NCBI RefSeq assembly: GCF_000299935.1
Contig: NZ_AMRL01000015.1
Coordinates: 28,132-92,131, forward strand
Length of the DNA: 64,000 nt
DNA from: Oceanibaculum indicum P24
Lineage (GTDB): Bacteria; Pseudomonadota; Alphaproteobacteria; Oceanibaculales; Oceanibaculaceae
Direction of reading: 5' to 3'
The translations under genes and the position numbers were made by a program. The notes under the pieces were generated by a model that searched no databases, was not told the origin of the DNA, and saw nothing but the letters and a program-made list of their open reading frames with translations. Each line of letters starts with the position of its first letter. The stretch's first letter is position 1. Shown here in pieces: positions 1 to 8,803 of the stretch.

Positions 1-1362
1 CTGCCAGTACGCCGGATCGTCGATCCAGTCGCCGCGATGGGCGATATAGTTCCAGGTACGGATATGGGCGATGCGCTCCACCAGCGTCTCGATATCGCCC
101 AGCGTGGTATCGATCTGTTCCAGCTGCTTCGCCACCCAGTCCTGCGACAGCTTGCCCTTCTCGCCATCGGTCAGCTGCAGGAAGATGCGGGCCAGCAGCG
201 CCGTGTGATGGTCGGTCAGCAGCTTGCGAAAATCGGGAATCTGACAGATTTCCCACAGCAGCCGCACGGTCGCCGGATTCTGCGCGCGGGCCAGCACCTC
301 CTCATTGCACGACAGGATTTCCAGCGCCGCCATGTCGTCGGCATCGCGCTGGCGCATCAGGAAGGGCTGCGGCGGCCGCTCCTCCAGGCTGCGGCGCAGG
401 CTGCCGACGCTGCGATAGTCGAGCCGGCTGGCCCGCCAGGTCAGCGCCTTCAGCGGCTCGAAGGCATGGGTCTCGATCTGCTCGATCAGCTCTTCCTCGA
501 TGCCGGTCACCTCGGCAGTGACGCCGAAGGTGCCGTCGCTCATATGCCGGCCGGCGCGACCGGCAATCTGCGCCAGCTCCGGCGCGGTCAGGCGGCGCGG
601 GCCACGCCCGTCGAACTTGCCCAGCCGCGCGAAGGCGACATGGTCAAGGTCCATGTTGAGGCCCATGCCGATGGCATCGGTCGCCACCAGATAATCGACC
701 TCGCCGGCCTGGTACATCTCCACCTGCGCGTTACGCGCGCGCGGGCTGAGCGCGCCCAGCACCACCGCCGTGCCGCCGCGCTGCCGCCGCACCAGCTCGG
801 CAAGCGAATAGACATCGGCGGCGGAGAAGGCGACCACGGCGGAACGACGCGGCAGCCTTGTGACCTTCTTGTAGCCGGTATAGCTCAGCGTCGAGAAGCG
901 CGGCCGGGTGACGAAATGCGCCTCGGGGATCAGCCGCTTCAGCAACGGGCGGATGGTCTCTGCCCCCAGGAACATGGTCTCGTCCAGCCCGCGCGCGTTC
1001 AGCAGCCGGTCGGTGAAGACATGGCCGCGCTCGCGGTCGGCGCAGAGCTGGATTTCATCGACGGCGAGGAAGGAAACCCGCCGGTCCAGCGGCATCGATT
1101 CGACGGTGCAGACGAAATAGCGCGCATGCGGCGGGACGATCTTTTCCTCGCCGGTGATCAGCGCCACCTGGTTCGCCCCCCGGATGCGCGCGATACGGTC
1201 GTAATTCTCCCGCGCCAGCAGGCGCAGCGGAAAGCCGATCATGCCGGTGGAATGGCCCAGCATGCGTTCGATGGCGAGGTAGGTCTTGCCGGTGTTGGTC
1301 GGCCCCAGCACGGCGGTAACGCGCGGACCGCCCTGAGCGGGATGGGAGGTATGCAGGGTCAT
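1..1362 (-). CDS. SUV3-like ATP-dependent helicase, 3' part outside window
   Basis: The reverse strand reads without a stop from an ATG at 1362 to the window edge (454 codons, C-terminus missing). The N-terminus has a Walker A motif GPTNTGKTY at about residues 20-28, then a DEIQ Walker B-like box and a C-terminal helicase region ending in an IAGRAGR motif VI. This order is that of the superfamily 2 Suv3-type RNA/DNA helicases widespread in Alphaproteobacteria. The role is probably RNA turnover in the cytoplasm, but this is by family only. It is divergent from the DegP-like gene at 1492, with about 130 bases between them. Confidence 0.85.
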   Translation of the reverse strand, partial: MTLHTSHPAQGGPRVTAVLGPTNTGKTYLAIERMLGHSTGMIGFPLRLLARENYDRIARIRGANQVALITGEEKIVPPHARYFVCTVESMPLDRRVSFLAVDEIQLCADRERGHVFTDRLLNARGLDETMFLGAETIRPLLKRLIPEAHFVTRPRFSTLSYTGYKKVTRLPRRSAVVAFSAADVYSLAELVRRQRGGTAVVLGALSPRARNAQVEMYQAGEVDYLVATDAIGMGLNMDLDHVAFARLGKFDGRGPRRLTAPELAQIAGRAGRHMSDGTFGVTAEVTGIEEELIEQIETHAFEPLKALTWRASRLDYRSVGSLRRSLEERPPQPFLMRQRDADDMAALEILSCNEEVLARAQNPATVRLLWEICQIPDFRKLLTDHHTALLARIFLQLTDGEKGKLSQDWVAKQLEQIDTTLGDIETLVERIAHIRTWNYIAHRGDWIDDPAYWQ

Positions 1363-1491
1363 GATCGGGAGTCTCGGCTGTTCCGGCGCGCACGGCAAGG
1401 GCAGTATGGCGAGAAGCCGGGCCGCGACCCTCCACATATGGCCTGCAAGCTGTGTCGTGACAATGCCGCAAACGGTACCTACATAGTCGCC

Positions 1492-2901
1492 ATGAACCGG
1501 ATCAAGCCCTTCCTCGCCGCCTTAATTCTGCTGGTCGCCGCGCTAGCGCCCGGCGCGTCCTCCGCACAGCAGCGCGCGGTACCGCCCGATGCCCAGACGC
1601 TGCGCTATTCCTTCGCGCCGCTGGTGAAGGAGGCCGCCCCCGCGGTGGTCAACATCTTCACCCGCAAGGTGGTACAGCAGCGGATGTCGCCGCTGTTCAA
1701 CGACCCGTTCTTCCGGCGCTTCTTCGGCGACAGTTTCGGCGCCCCGCGCGAGCGCGTGCAGAATTCGCTGGGCTCCGGCGTCATCGTGCGGCCGGACGGG
1801 CTGATCCTCACCAACCACCATGTCATCGACGGCGCCGACGAGATTCGCGTCGTGCTGTCCGACCGGCGCGAATTCCCCGCCAAGCTGGTCTATGACGAGG
1901 AGCGCACCGACCTCGCCGTCCTGAAGGTCGAAGCCAATGGCGAGGCGCTGCCGCATCTGGAACTCGGCGACAGCGACCGGGTGGAGGTCGGCGATCTGGT
2001 GCTGGCCATCGGCAATCCGTTCGGCGTCGGCCAGACGGTGACCAGCGGCATCGTCTCGGCGGTGGCACGCACCCAGGTCGGCATCACCGACTACAGCTTC
2101 TTCATCCAGACCGACGCCGCCATCAACCCCGGCAATTCCGGCGGCGCCCTCATCACGCTGGATGGCCGGCTGGTCGGCGTGAACACCGCCATCTATTCGC
2201 GCAACAATGCGGGCTCCGTCGGCATCGGCTTCGCGGTGCCGTCGAACATGGTGCGCACTGTTATCCTGGCCGCCGAGACCGGCAGCGCCGCCCGGCCCTG
2301 GATCGGTGCCGGCGGGCAGAGCGTGACGGCGGACCTGGCCAGCGCGCTGGGCCTGCCGCGCCCCGTCGGCGTGCTGATCGGCGAGGTGTATCCCGGCGGA
2401 CCGGCGGACCGCGCGGGGCTGCGCCAGGGCGATGTTGTCACCCATGTGAACGGCATCGAACTGCAGGACGCGCAGGCGCTGCGTTACCGCATCGCCACGC
2501 AGCCGATGGGCGGCACCGCGGAACTGACCGTGCTGCGCAAGGGGCGCGAGACGAAACTCACCTTCGATCTGCAGCCGCCGCCGGAGACACCGCCGCGCGA
2601 CGAGACCGTGCTGGAGGGCACGCACCCCTTCGCCGGCGCACGGGTCGCCAATTTGAACCCCGCCTATGCGGAAGAACTCGGGCTGGACGGCTTCGCCACC
2701 GGCGTCATCGTCTCCGGCGTGGCGCGCGGCTCCCCCGCTGAGCGGCTGTCGCTGCGCGCCGGCGACATCGTGCTGCAGGTGAACGGCCGCAAGATCGGGC
2801 TGGTGCGGGAGCTGCAACAGGCGCTGTCCGGCCGCGCCCAGCAATGGCAGCTTTCCATCCGCCGCGGCGACCGCGTGCTGGAAACCACCGTACAGGGGTA
2901 G
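1492..2901 (+). CDS. DegP/HtrA-family periplasmic serine endopeptidase
   Basis: This 469-residue protein has a cleavable N-terminal signal (hydrophobic stretch at residues 6-24 ending in SSAQQ). The trypsin-like domain shows the full triad: His110 in TNHHVI, Asp140 in RTDLAVL and Ser216 in NPGNSGGAL. Two PDZ domains follow at about residues 275-370 and 385-460. The layout is that of Do-family proteases, which degrade or refold damaged envelope proteins. The reading frame stays open upstream to position 37, but that part lies antisense to the helicase. The signal peptide at ATG 1492 fixes the start. Whether it is DegP, DegQ or a MucD-like paralogue cannot be decided. Confidence 0.92.
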   Translation: MNRIKPFLAALILLVAALAPGASSAQQRAVPPDAQTLRYSFAPLVKEAAPAVVNIFTRKVVQQRMSPLFNDPFFRRFFGDSFGAPRERVQNSLGSGVIVRPDGLILTNHHVIDGADEIRVVLSDRREFPAKLVYDEERTDLAVLKVEANGEALPHLELGDSDRVEVGDLVLAIGNPFGVGQTVTSGIVSAVARTQVGITDYSFFIQTDAAINPGNSGGALITLDGRLVGVNTAIYSRNNAGSVGIGFAVPSNMVRTVILAAETGSAARPWIGAGGQSVTADLASALGLPRPVGVLIGEVYPGGPADRAGLRQGDVVTHVNGIELQDAQALRYRIATQPMGGTAELTVLRKGRETKLTFDLQPPPETPPRDETVLEGTHPFAGARVANLNPAYAEELGLDGFATGVIVSGVARGSPAERLSLRAGDIVLQVNGRKIGLVRELQQALSGRAQQWQLSIRRGDRVLETTVQG

Positions 2902-2940
2902 TTGTCAGGAAATCTCCCCTCCCCCGCCATCCACTCCATC

Positions 2941-3054
2941 CGTCACCCCCGCACTTGTTGCGGGGGTCCAGGCTTCCGCTCGCTAGATCGTCGGTCGAGT
3001 AAGCTGAATTCTGGATTCCCCGGACGCCCATGGGGGACAAGCCCGGGAATGACA
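2941..3054 (+). repeat. Dispersed intergenic repeat, copy A
   Basis: This 114-base element fills the gap between the DegP-like gene and rarA. It begins with a hairpin (arms CCCCCGCA and TGCGGGGG, 2946-2966) and ends in a second GC-rich inverted repeat around GGGACAAGCCCGGG. A second copy lies inverted at 23076-23175 and matches nearly throughout, apart from a 13-base insertion in this copy near 3020-3033. It looks like a REP/BIME-type or small non-autonomous mobile repeat. There is no coding capacity. Confidence 0.8.
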
Positions 3055-3106
3055 AAGGAGGGAACGCCCATTCCCCCACGCACCGGGCCGCATTAGAGTA
3101 GCCGCC

Positions 3107-4405
3107 ATGTCGCTGTTCGAATCCCAGGCTCCGCGTCCGCTGGCCGACCGTCTGCGCCCCGCCCATATCGGCGAGGTGGTCGGGCAGGACCATCTGCTCA
3201 GCCCCGATGCGCCGATCGGGCGGATGCTGGCGGCCGGGCGGCTGGCCTCGATGATCCTGTGGGGCCCGCCGGGCTGCGGCAAGACCACAATCGCCCGGCT
3301 TCTGGCCGACCGTACCAGCCTCTATTTCGAGCCGCTGTCCGCCGTGTTCTCCGGCGTCGCCGATCTGCGCAAGGTGTTCGAGTCTGCGAAACACCGCCGG
3401 CAGGGCGGCGGCCAGGGCACGCTGCTGTTCGTGGACGAAATCCACCGCTTCAACCGGGCGCAGCAGGACGGCTTCCTGCCCTATGTCGAGGATGGCACGG
3501 TGACGCTGGTGGGGGCGACCACCGAGAACCCCTCCTTCGAGCTGAACGCCGCGCTGCTGTCGCGCTGCCAGGTGATGGTGCTGCGCCGGCTGGACGATGC
3601 CGCGCTGGAGCTGCTGCTGTCCCGCGCAGAGGCGCTGGAAGGCCGCCCGCTGCCGGTGACGCCGGAGGCGCGCGAGGCGCTGCGCGCCATGGCCGATGGC
3701 GATGGCCGGTTCCTGCTGAACCTGGCGGAGGAGGTGTTCACCCTGCACGCGCCGGAGCCGCTGGATGCCGCAAGGCTGGCCGCCACGGTGCAGCGCCGCG
3801 CGCCGGTCTATGACAAGGACCGGGAGGGGCACTACAACCTTATCAGCGCCTTGCACAAATCCTTGCGCGGCAGCGATGTGGACGCGGCCCTCTACTGGTT
3901 CGCGCGCATGCTGGATGGCGGCGAGGACCCGCTCTATATCGCCCGCCGGCTGATCCGCTTCGCCGTGGAGGATATCGGCCTCGCCGACCCGCAGGCCGTG
4001 GTGCAGGCGATGGCTGGCACGGAGACCTATGAACGCCTCGGCAGCCCGGAGGGCGAGCTGGCGCTGGCGCAGGTGGTGATCTACCTGGGCACCGCGCCGA
4101 AATCCAACGCCGGCTACAAGGCCTATGGCGCGGCGCGGCGCTCGGCCAAGGAGACCGGCTCGCTGATGCCGCCGATGCATATCCTGAACGCGCCGACGCG
4201 GATGATGAAGGATATCGGCTATGGCAAGGGCTACCAGTATGACCATGATGCCGAGGAAGGCTTTTCCGGCCAGAATTATTTCCCCGACGGCATGCCGCGG
4301 CAGCGCTTCTACAACCCGCCGGAGCGCGGCTTCGAGCGCGAACTGGTGAAGCGCCTGGATTATTGGGCGAAGCTGCGCGCGAAGCGGCAAAGTGGCGATG
4401 CGTGA
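3107..4405 (+). CDS. rarA: Replication-associated recombination protein A (AAA+ ATPase)
   Basis: This 432-residue AAA+ protein has the usual RarA/MgsA/WRNIP1 length. It shows Walker A GPPGCGKTT at about residues 52-60 and Walker B FVDEIHRFN at about 109-117, followed by a sensor 1 region (GATTENPSF). The C-terminal tetramerisation domain contains ARRLIRFAVEDIGLADP and ends near YWAKLRAKR. The family acts at stalled replication forks with SSB and RecA. The start at 3107 follows the dispersed repeat. The DUF429-like gene starts six bases after the stop, so the two are probably co-transcribed. Confidence 0.95.
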   Translation: MSLFESQAPRPLADRLRPAHIGEVVGQDHLLSPDAPIGRMLAAGRLASMILWGPPGCGKTTIARLLADRTSLYFEPLSAVFSGVADLRKVFESAKHRRQGGGQGTLLFVDEIHRFNRAQQDGFLPYVEDGTVTLVGATTENPSFELNAALLSRCQVMVLRRLDDAALELLLSRAEALEGRPLPVTPEAREALRAMADGDGRFLLNLAEEVFTLHAPEPLDAARLAATVQRRAPVYDKDREGHYNLISALHKSLRGSDVDAALYWFARMLDGGEDPLYIARRLIRFAVEDIGLADPQAVVQAMAGTETYERLGSPEGELALAQVVIYLGTAPKSNAGYKAYGAARRSAKETGSLMPPMHILNAPTRMMKDIGYGKGYQYDHDAEEGFSGQNYFPDGMPRQRFYNPPERGFERELVKRLDYWAKLRAKRQSGDA

Positions 4406-4411
4406 GCGGCG

Positions 4412-5281
4412 ATGCGTGAGCGGTTCGACTGCTATATCGGCATCGACTGGTCAGGGGCGAAGGGCCGCTACAGCGGCATCGCCCTCGCCGAATGCCGCGC
4501 CGACGGACCGGGCCCGCGCCTGATCGCGCCGGAGGACAGCCGCTGGACACGCAGCACGGTCGCAGATTATCTGGGCCGACGCATCGCGGCGGGCGAGCGG
4601 CTGCTGGCCGGTTTCGACTTCGCCTTCGGCTTCCCCTGGATCGAAGGCGAGGGCTATCTGGCCGGGCGGACAAAGCACATCACCGACGCCTTCGCCCTGT
4701 GGGAACTGATCGAGCAGGCCAGCGCCGAGGCACCGGATTTCCATGCCGGCCCGCTGGTGACGCACCCGGCCTTCGCCCCCTCCTACTGGGTCAGTGGCAC
4801 GCAGAAACCCGGCTGGCGCAACGACAAGCGTGTGACCGAAACCGCCTGCGGCGAGGCAACCTCCACCTACCCTGAGACCGTGTTCAAGTTGATCGGGGCG
4901 AAGCAGGTCGGCAAGGCAGCGCTGGCCGGCATCCGCACGCTGCGGGCCATCCGGCGGGCGGCACCGGCACAGGTCGCGGTCTGGCCGTTCGAGGATGCGG
5001 ACAAGCCCACTGTGCTGGCAGAAATCTACCCCACCCTGTTCCGACGGCAGGCGCTGGGCAGCACGACCAAGATCAAGGACCGCGCCACGCTGGATACGGC
5101 CCTCACCGCACTGGAAAGCGCCCCAGCAGCAGGGGCGCCAGAACGGCTCACCGATCATGAGGGCGATGCGCTGATCTCGGCGGCAGGGCTGCGCTGGCTG
5201 GACCGTGCCGGGAAGCTGTTCACGCTGCCGGAAGAGGCAGAACCACAGGCCCGCCGCGAAGGCTGGATCGTAGGCGTTTAG
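4412..5281 (+). CDS. DUF429-like protein with RNase H-type fold
   Basis: This 289-residue protein begins with a GIDWSGAKG motif (about residues 9-17) and carries GFDFAFGFP near 68-76, EIYPTLF near 205-211 and a C-terminal DHEGDALISAAGLRW. Spaced acidic residues in these places are typical of DUF429-type predicted nucleases with an RNase H fold. The biochemical function is unknown. The ATG at 4412 is six bases after the rarA stop, which suggests co-transcription and perhaps a role in DNA repair. The next gene, a sulfotransferase, is on the other strand and converges on it. No signal peptide or membrane segment is seen. Confidence 0.65.
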   Translation: MRERFDCYIGIDWSGAKGRYSGIALAECRADGPGPRLIAPEDSRWTRSTVADYLGRRIAAGERLLAGFDFAFGFPWIEGEGYLAGRTKHITDAFALWELIEQASAEAPDFHAGPLVTHPAFAPSYWVSGTQKPGWRNDKRVTETACGEATSTYPETVFKLIGAKQVGKAALAGIRTLRAIRRAAPAQVAVWPFEDADKPTVLAEIYPTLFRRQALGSTTKIKDRATLDTALTALESAPAAGAPERLTDHEGDALISAAGLRWLDRAGKLFTLPEEAEPQARREGWIVGV

Positions 5282-5305
5282 TCAGGGGCGTTTAATCGGG
5301 GGCGT

Positions 5306-6085
5306 CTAACGCCCAAGAAGCCGGTCGAGCCAGGATTTCGGCGCCGTTCCCATCGCCCGGTCGTTCGCTTCCAGCCAGGCCGACAGGTCGCGCTTCAGAT
5401 AATCCTGCAGGGCAAGAATCTGCGGCCGGTACAGCCGTGCCAGATAGGCATGCAGCGAAGGGCGGATCGGCACGCCCGTCCCCTCATTATAGCGGGCGTT
5501 CAGCTTCTCTTCCGGCAGGTCGCGGAAGAAGCCGGGATCGACGCCCAGATGGTCGGCGCAGCCCATCAGCACGGCGCGGGGATCTGCCACCACCTCGTCA
5601 TAGAGGAACCAGCGCAGCCGCTCCCCCTCGAACTGACGCAACCAGGCCTGCATGCAGGATTTGTAGTCGCCCCTACAGCGCGAGCCGGCGGAATTGAAAT
5701 GGTCGATGAACCACTGGTCGGAGGCTTCCTCGACTGTCATTTCGGCGCGCGGCACGGCCATCAGCGCGCCGGACCAGGCGCGCTCCACCGGGTTGCGCAT
5801 CAGGTAGAGCAGCCGGATATCGGGAAATTCGCGCCGCACCTCGGCGATCAGCTCATGCGAGAGGATGGCATAGGCCGGGGTGATCTCCCCCGCCTTGGTG
5901 CCTGCCGGCGCCGGGGCAAACTGCGCGCGGTACCAGTCGAGTCCGAGCGCCCGGTCGCGGTCCCAGAAATGCAGCTCCTTCACCGGCGGCAGATAGAGGC
6001 CGGGATGCTCGCGCAGCATAAAATAGAGCCAGGTGGAACCGCTCTTCTGCGCACCCAGCCCGAGGAAGGAGAGGCTGCCGCTCAT
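5306..6085 (-). CDS. Sulfotransferase family protein (PAPS-dependent type)
   Basis: This 259-residue protein starts with the PAPS 5'-phosphosulfate loop GAQKSGSTWLY (about residues 8-18). It carries the 3'-phosphate motif LLYLMRNPVERAWSGAL around residues 93-109, as in heparan-sulfate-type N/O-sulfotransferases. It would transfer sulfate from PAPS to a glycan or other acceptor in the cytoplasm; the acceptor is unknown. Its ATG overlaps the stop of the upstream sulfotransferase gene in an ATGA arrangement, implying translational coupling. A glycosyltransferase and an export permease nearby suggest a surface polysaccharide substrate. Confidence 0.85.
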   Translation of the reverse strand: MSGSLSFLGLGAQKSGSTWLYFMLREHPGLYLPPVKELHFWDRDRALGLDWYRAQFAPAPAGTKAGEITPAYAILSHELIAEVRREFPDIRLLYLMRNPVERAWSGALMAVPRAEMTVEEASDQWFIDHFNSAGSRCRGDYKSCMQAWLRQFEGERLRWFLYDEVVADPRAVLMGCADHLGVDPGFFRDLPEEKLNARYNEGTGVPIRPSLHAYLARLYRPQILALQDYLKRDLSAWLEANDRAMGTAPKSWLDRLLGR

Positions 6086-6897
6086 GCTGCCCGCCTGGCC
6101 TCGAACAAACGCGTCGCATGCTCGTAGAGCGCGATATCCAGCCGGTTGATCTCCTCCAGCCGGTGGATCGTCGCCGCAGAGAGGTCGGCGCGCGACAGGG
6201 CATTCGGCTTGCCGGTATCGGGATTGAAGGCGGACACGTTGCGGCGCGGCGCAGGGCCGTCATACGGCACGCCCAGCCACCGCCCCAGCCAGCGCACCGA
6301 TTCATCAAAGCGCTCGGCCAGCCCGACCATCGCGCAGCGGTCCAGCGTCTGCTTCGCCTGTACCAGCAGCGCCTGCGGATCGGCATCGCGCGCGGCCTCG
6401 GCGGTCAGTTCCTGCAGCCCCCGGAAGGGCGGCCCCTGGATCTTCAGCGCCGCCAGGTCGAGCGGCAACCCCAGCGAGCGCGTCTGGTAATCCGCCAGCA
6501 TATGCGCGATCTCCGGCTCCGCCAGGCAGGCCGTCACATCGCCGCGCCGCGCCACCACCGCCTTGTGCAGCGCCGTGCCGGGATTGCGGAAATGCGCATT
6601 GATCTGCGAGATGGTCCGGTCCACAGGGTCGCGCAACAGGGTGAAGATCGTCAGCGACTCCGCCTGGGCGCGCGGCAGCAGCGACAGCAGGCCAAGACCG
6701 AAATGCCCGCGGAAATAATCGTAGCTCTTGATCCGTGGCGCCGGCAGCGACAGCAACTCCGGCACCAGCCCCGCCGGGCAGGTTCGCTCCATCGCAAAGG
6801 CGCGCTGCGCCACCGTGGCAAAGGAGGTGCCCGCCGTCTTGTTGATGTGCAGGAAATAGACCGGCGGCTGCGGGGCGAGAGCGGCGGCAAGAGGCAT
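6082..6897 (-). CDS. Sulfotransferase family 2 domain protein
   Basis: This 271-residue protein opens with FLHINKTAGTSF (about residues 15-26), the nucleotide-binding loop of the Sulfotransfer_2 group, which acts on carbohydrates in characterised cases. A second PAPS-contact segment, FTLLRDPVDRTISQI, lies near residues 83-97. It is first in a two-gene minus-strand unit with the sulfotransferase at 5306-6085 and overlaps it by four bases. The gene is divergent from the ABC permease at 7089 with about 190 bases of shared upstream region. The acceptor is unknown. Confidence 0.82.
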   Translation of the reverse strand: MPLAAALAPQPPVYFLHINKTAGTSFATVAQRAFAMERTCPAGLVPELLSLPAPRIKSYDYFRGHFGLGLLSLLPRAQAESLTIFTLLRDPVDRTISQINAHFRNPGTALHKAVVARRGDVTACLAEPEIAHMLADYQTRSLGLPLDLAALKIQGPPFRGLQELTAEAARDADPQALLVQAKQTLDRCAMVGLAERFDESVRWLGRWLGVPYDGPAPRRNVSAFNPDTGKPNALSRADLSAATIHRLEEINRLDIALYEHATRLFEARRAA

Positions 6898-7088
6898 GGC
6901 GGGCGGCGGTCCCGGCTGTTGGGATAGGGTTACGATACTGCGTCCGGGTTTAACGCGGTCCGGGCATCAGGGGAAGGGGAAGGTCGCTGTGCTGCCGTCC
7001 CTCCCGGCTTGCCATACGGCAGCGCACGGCCTATGCATGGCCGCTGACGCGCGCGAAACCGCCTGCAAACGCTTAAGGAACAGCACCG

Positions 7089-7961
7089 GTGAGTGTCCCT
7101 GCCAGATCCGATGAACCGGCGATCCTGCGGTCGCGCCTGTTGCAGGCACCGGCTGGCGTGTTCGGCAGCCTGTTCGGCCACCGCCAGCTGATCGGCCAGA
7201 TGGCGATGCAGGAGGTGCGGTCGCGCTATCGCGGCTCGGTGCTGGGGCTGTTCTGGTCCTTCGGCAATCCGCTGCTGCAGCTGGCCATCTATACGCTGGT
7301 GTTCGGCTATATCTTCGAGGCGCGCTGGGGCATCGCGGCGGACAGCGAGGCCGGCGGCGGCAAGCTGGGCTTTGCCGTCATGCTGTTCAGCGGGCTGGTG
7401 CTGCATGGCTTCATCGTCGAATGCCTGACGCGCGGCCCGACGCTGCTGCACCAGCACGCCAATCTGGTGAAGCGCGTGGTGTTCCCGCTGGAGGTGTTGC
7501 CCTGGGTGCTGGTGGCCTCCGCCCTGTTCCATCTGGCGGTCGGCCTCGGCGTGCTGGTGCTGGCCGTACTGGCGGTGTTCGGCGGCCTGCCCTGGACGGC
7601 AATTCTGGCGCCGCTGACGCTGGTATCGCTGGTGCTGATGGGCGTCGGCGTGGCCTGGTTCCTGGCATCGGTGGGGCTGTATTTCCGCGACATCGTGCAG
7701 GCGACCGGCCCGCTGTCGATGATCCTGCTGTTCATCGGCCCGATCCTGTTCCCGGTGGAACGGCTGCCGGGCATCTTCCAGAAGCTGATCCTGCTGAACC
7801 CGCTGACCATCCCGGTGGAGCAGCTGCGCGCCGTGCTGGTGCTGGGCCGCCTGCCCGACTGGACCTTGCTGGGCTGGCACCTGCTGGCCGGCCTCATTGT
7901 CGCCTGGATCGGCTATTACTGGTTCGCCCGCACCCGCAAGAGCTTCGCCGACATTCTCTGA
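7089..7961 (+). CDS. ABC-2 type polysaccharide/polyol export permease (Wzm-like)
   Basis: This 290-residue integral membrane protein has about six hydrophobic segments. It shows the amphipathic N-terminal signature MAMQEVRSRYRGSVLGLFW followed by SFGNPLLQLAIYTLVFGYIF, as in KpsM/Wzm/TagG permeases. These export lipid-linked O-antigen, capsule or teichoic acid chains with a partner ATPase. No ATPase gene of the Wzt/KpsT type is found anywhere in this window, so the partner must be elsewhere. The start is a GTG preceded by AAGGAA eight bases upstream. Sulfotransferase and glycosyltransferase genes follow directly. Confidence 0.88.
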   Translation: MSVPARSDEPAILRSRLLQAPAGVFGSLFGHRQLIGQMAMQEVRSRYRGSVLGLFWSFGNPLLQLAIYTLVFGYIFEARWGIAADSEAGGGKLGFAVMLFSGLVLHGFIVECLTRGPTLLHQHANLVKRVVFPLEVLPWVLVASALFHLAVGLGVLVLAVLAVFGGLPWTAILAPLTLVSLVLMGVGVAWFLASVGLYFRDIVQATGPLSMILLFIGPILFPVERLPGIFQKLILLNPLTIPVEQLRAVLVLGRLPDWTLLGWHLLAGLIVAWIGYYWFARTRKSFADIL

Positions 7962-7969
7962 TTCTGCCC

Positions 7970-8803
7970 ATGACCGCGCCCGTCACCTTCATCCTCGGCA
8001 TGCACAACAGCGGCACCTCGCTGCTGGCGCGACTGGCCGCCCTGCTGGGGCTGGAGCTGGGACCGGAGGTACTGACCCGCGACAGTTTCGAGGCGAAGCC
8101 CGCCTATGATTACTGGGAACATGCCGGCATCGTGGAATTGCAGGATGAGGCGCTCCACCTGCTGAACCGGCACTGGAGCACGCCGCAGAGCCACCTGCCG
8201 ATCCCGCAGGATGCTTGGGACGGGCCGGAGATAACCCGCATCGCCGGGGCGCTGGGCGCCATCCTCGACCGCGAACTGACAGCCGCCGTTGGCAAGCCCT
8301 GGGGCTTCAAGGACCCGCGCACTGTCCGACTGCTGCCCCTGTGGCGCCGGCTGCTGGCAAGGCGCGGGCTTGCGGCACGCTATCTCATCAGCCTGCGCGA
8401 TCCGGCCATCGTCACCGCTTCCTTCGCCGACAAGGGGCGGGTCACCCCGGCCGATGCGGAGGCGCTGTGGCGGCGCAGCTATCTGGAGGCGCTTTCCTAC
8501 AGCGAAGGCGCGCCCCGGCTTGTCGTCGATTACGATGCCTGGCTGGACCAGCCAGAGCGTCAGGCCGCCGCCCTTGCCGCTTTCCTCGGCCAGCCGCAGG
8601 CGGCAGACGACGCGCTGGCTGCCGTGCGCGATGCCATCGACCCATCCCTGCGCCGCACCCGCGCCAGCCAGCTGCGCCTTGCCCCCTTCACCGTGGCGAC
8701 CGCGGAATGCCTGCGCGCCATGATCGGCGGGCGCGAGCCGGCAGCGCGTATCGCCGCCCTGCTCGACCGGGCGGCTGCTACCGACCGCCGCAGCGCCGCA
8801 TGA
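7970..8803 (+). CDS. Sulfotransferase-fold protein
   Basis: This 277-residue protein begins MTAPVTFILGMHNSGTSLLARL, a P-loop of the sulfotransferase/PAPS-binding type (residues 8-18). It has a second motif, YLISLRDPAIVTASFADK, around residues 137-154, consistent with 3'-phosphate binding. It sits eight bases after the ABC permease stop and overlaps the glycosyltransferase start (ATGA at 8800-8803), so permease, sulfotransferase and glycosyltransferase form a tight operon. The acceptor is unknown. The open frame extends upstream inside the permease gene, but the ATG at 7970 fits family N-termini. Confidence 0.78.
   Translation: MTAPVTFILGMHNSGTSLLARLAALLGLELGPEVLTRDSFEAKPAYDYWEHAGIVELQDEALHLLNRHWSTPQSHLPIPQDAWDGPEITRIAGALGAILDRELTAAVGKPWGFKDPRTVRLLPLWRRLLARRGLAARYLISLRDPAIVTASFADKGRVTPADAEALWRRSYLEALSYSEGAPRLVVDYDAWLDQPERQAAALAAFLGQPQAADDALAAVRDAIDPSLRRTRASQLRLAPFTVATAECLRAMIGGREPAARIAALLDRAAATDRRSAA

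Noticed and set aside
37..1491. In-frame upstream extension of the DegP-like protease to 954 residues
   Set aside because: The extra part lies antisense to the SUV3-like helicase and has no protein-like signature. A clear signal peptide begins at 1492.
2705..4390. 561-codon open frame opposite rarA and across the repeat
   Set aside because: Crosses an intergenic repeat and the antisense of two real genes; no protein features.
6896..7114. 72-codon open frame between the divergent sulfotransferase and permease genes
   Set aside because: No ribosome site, no family-like sequence, and it overlaps the permease start region.
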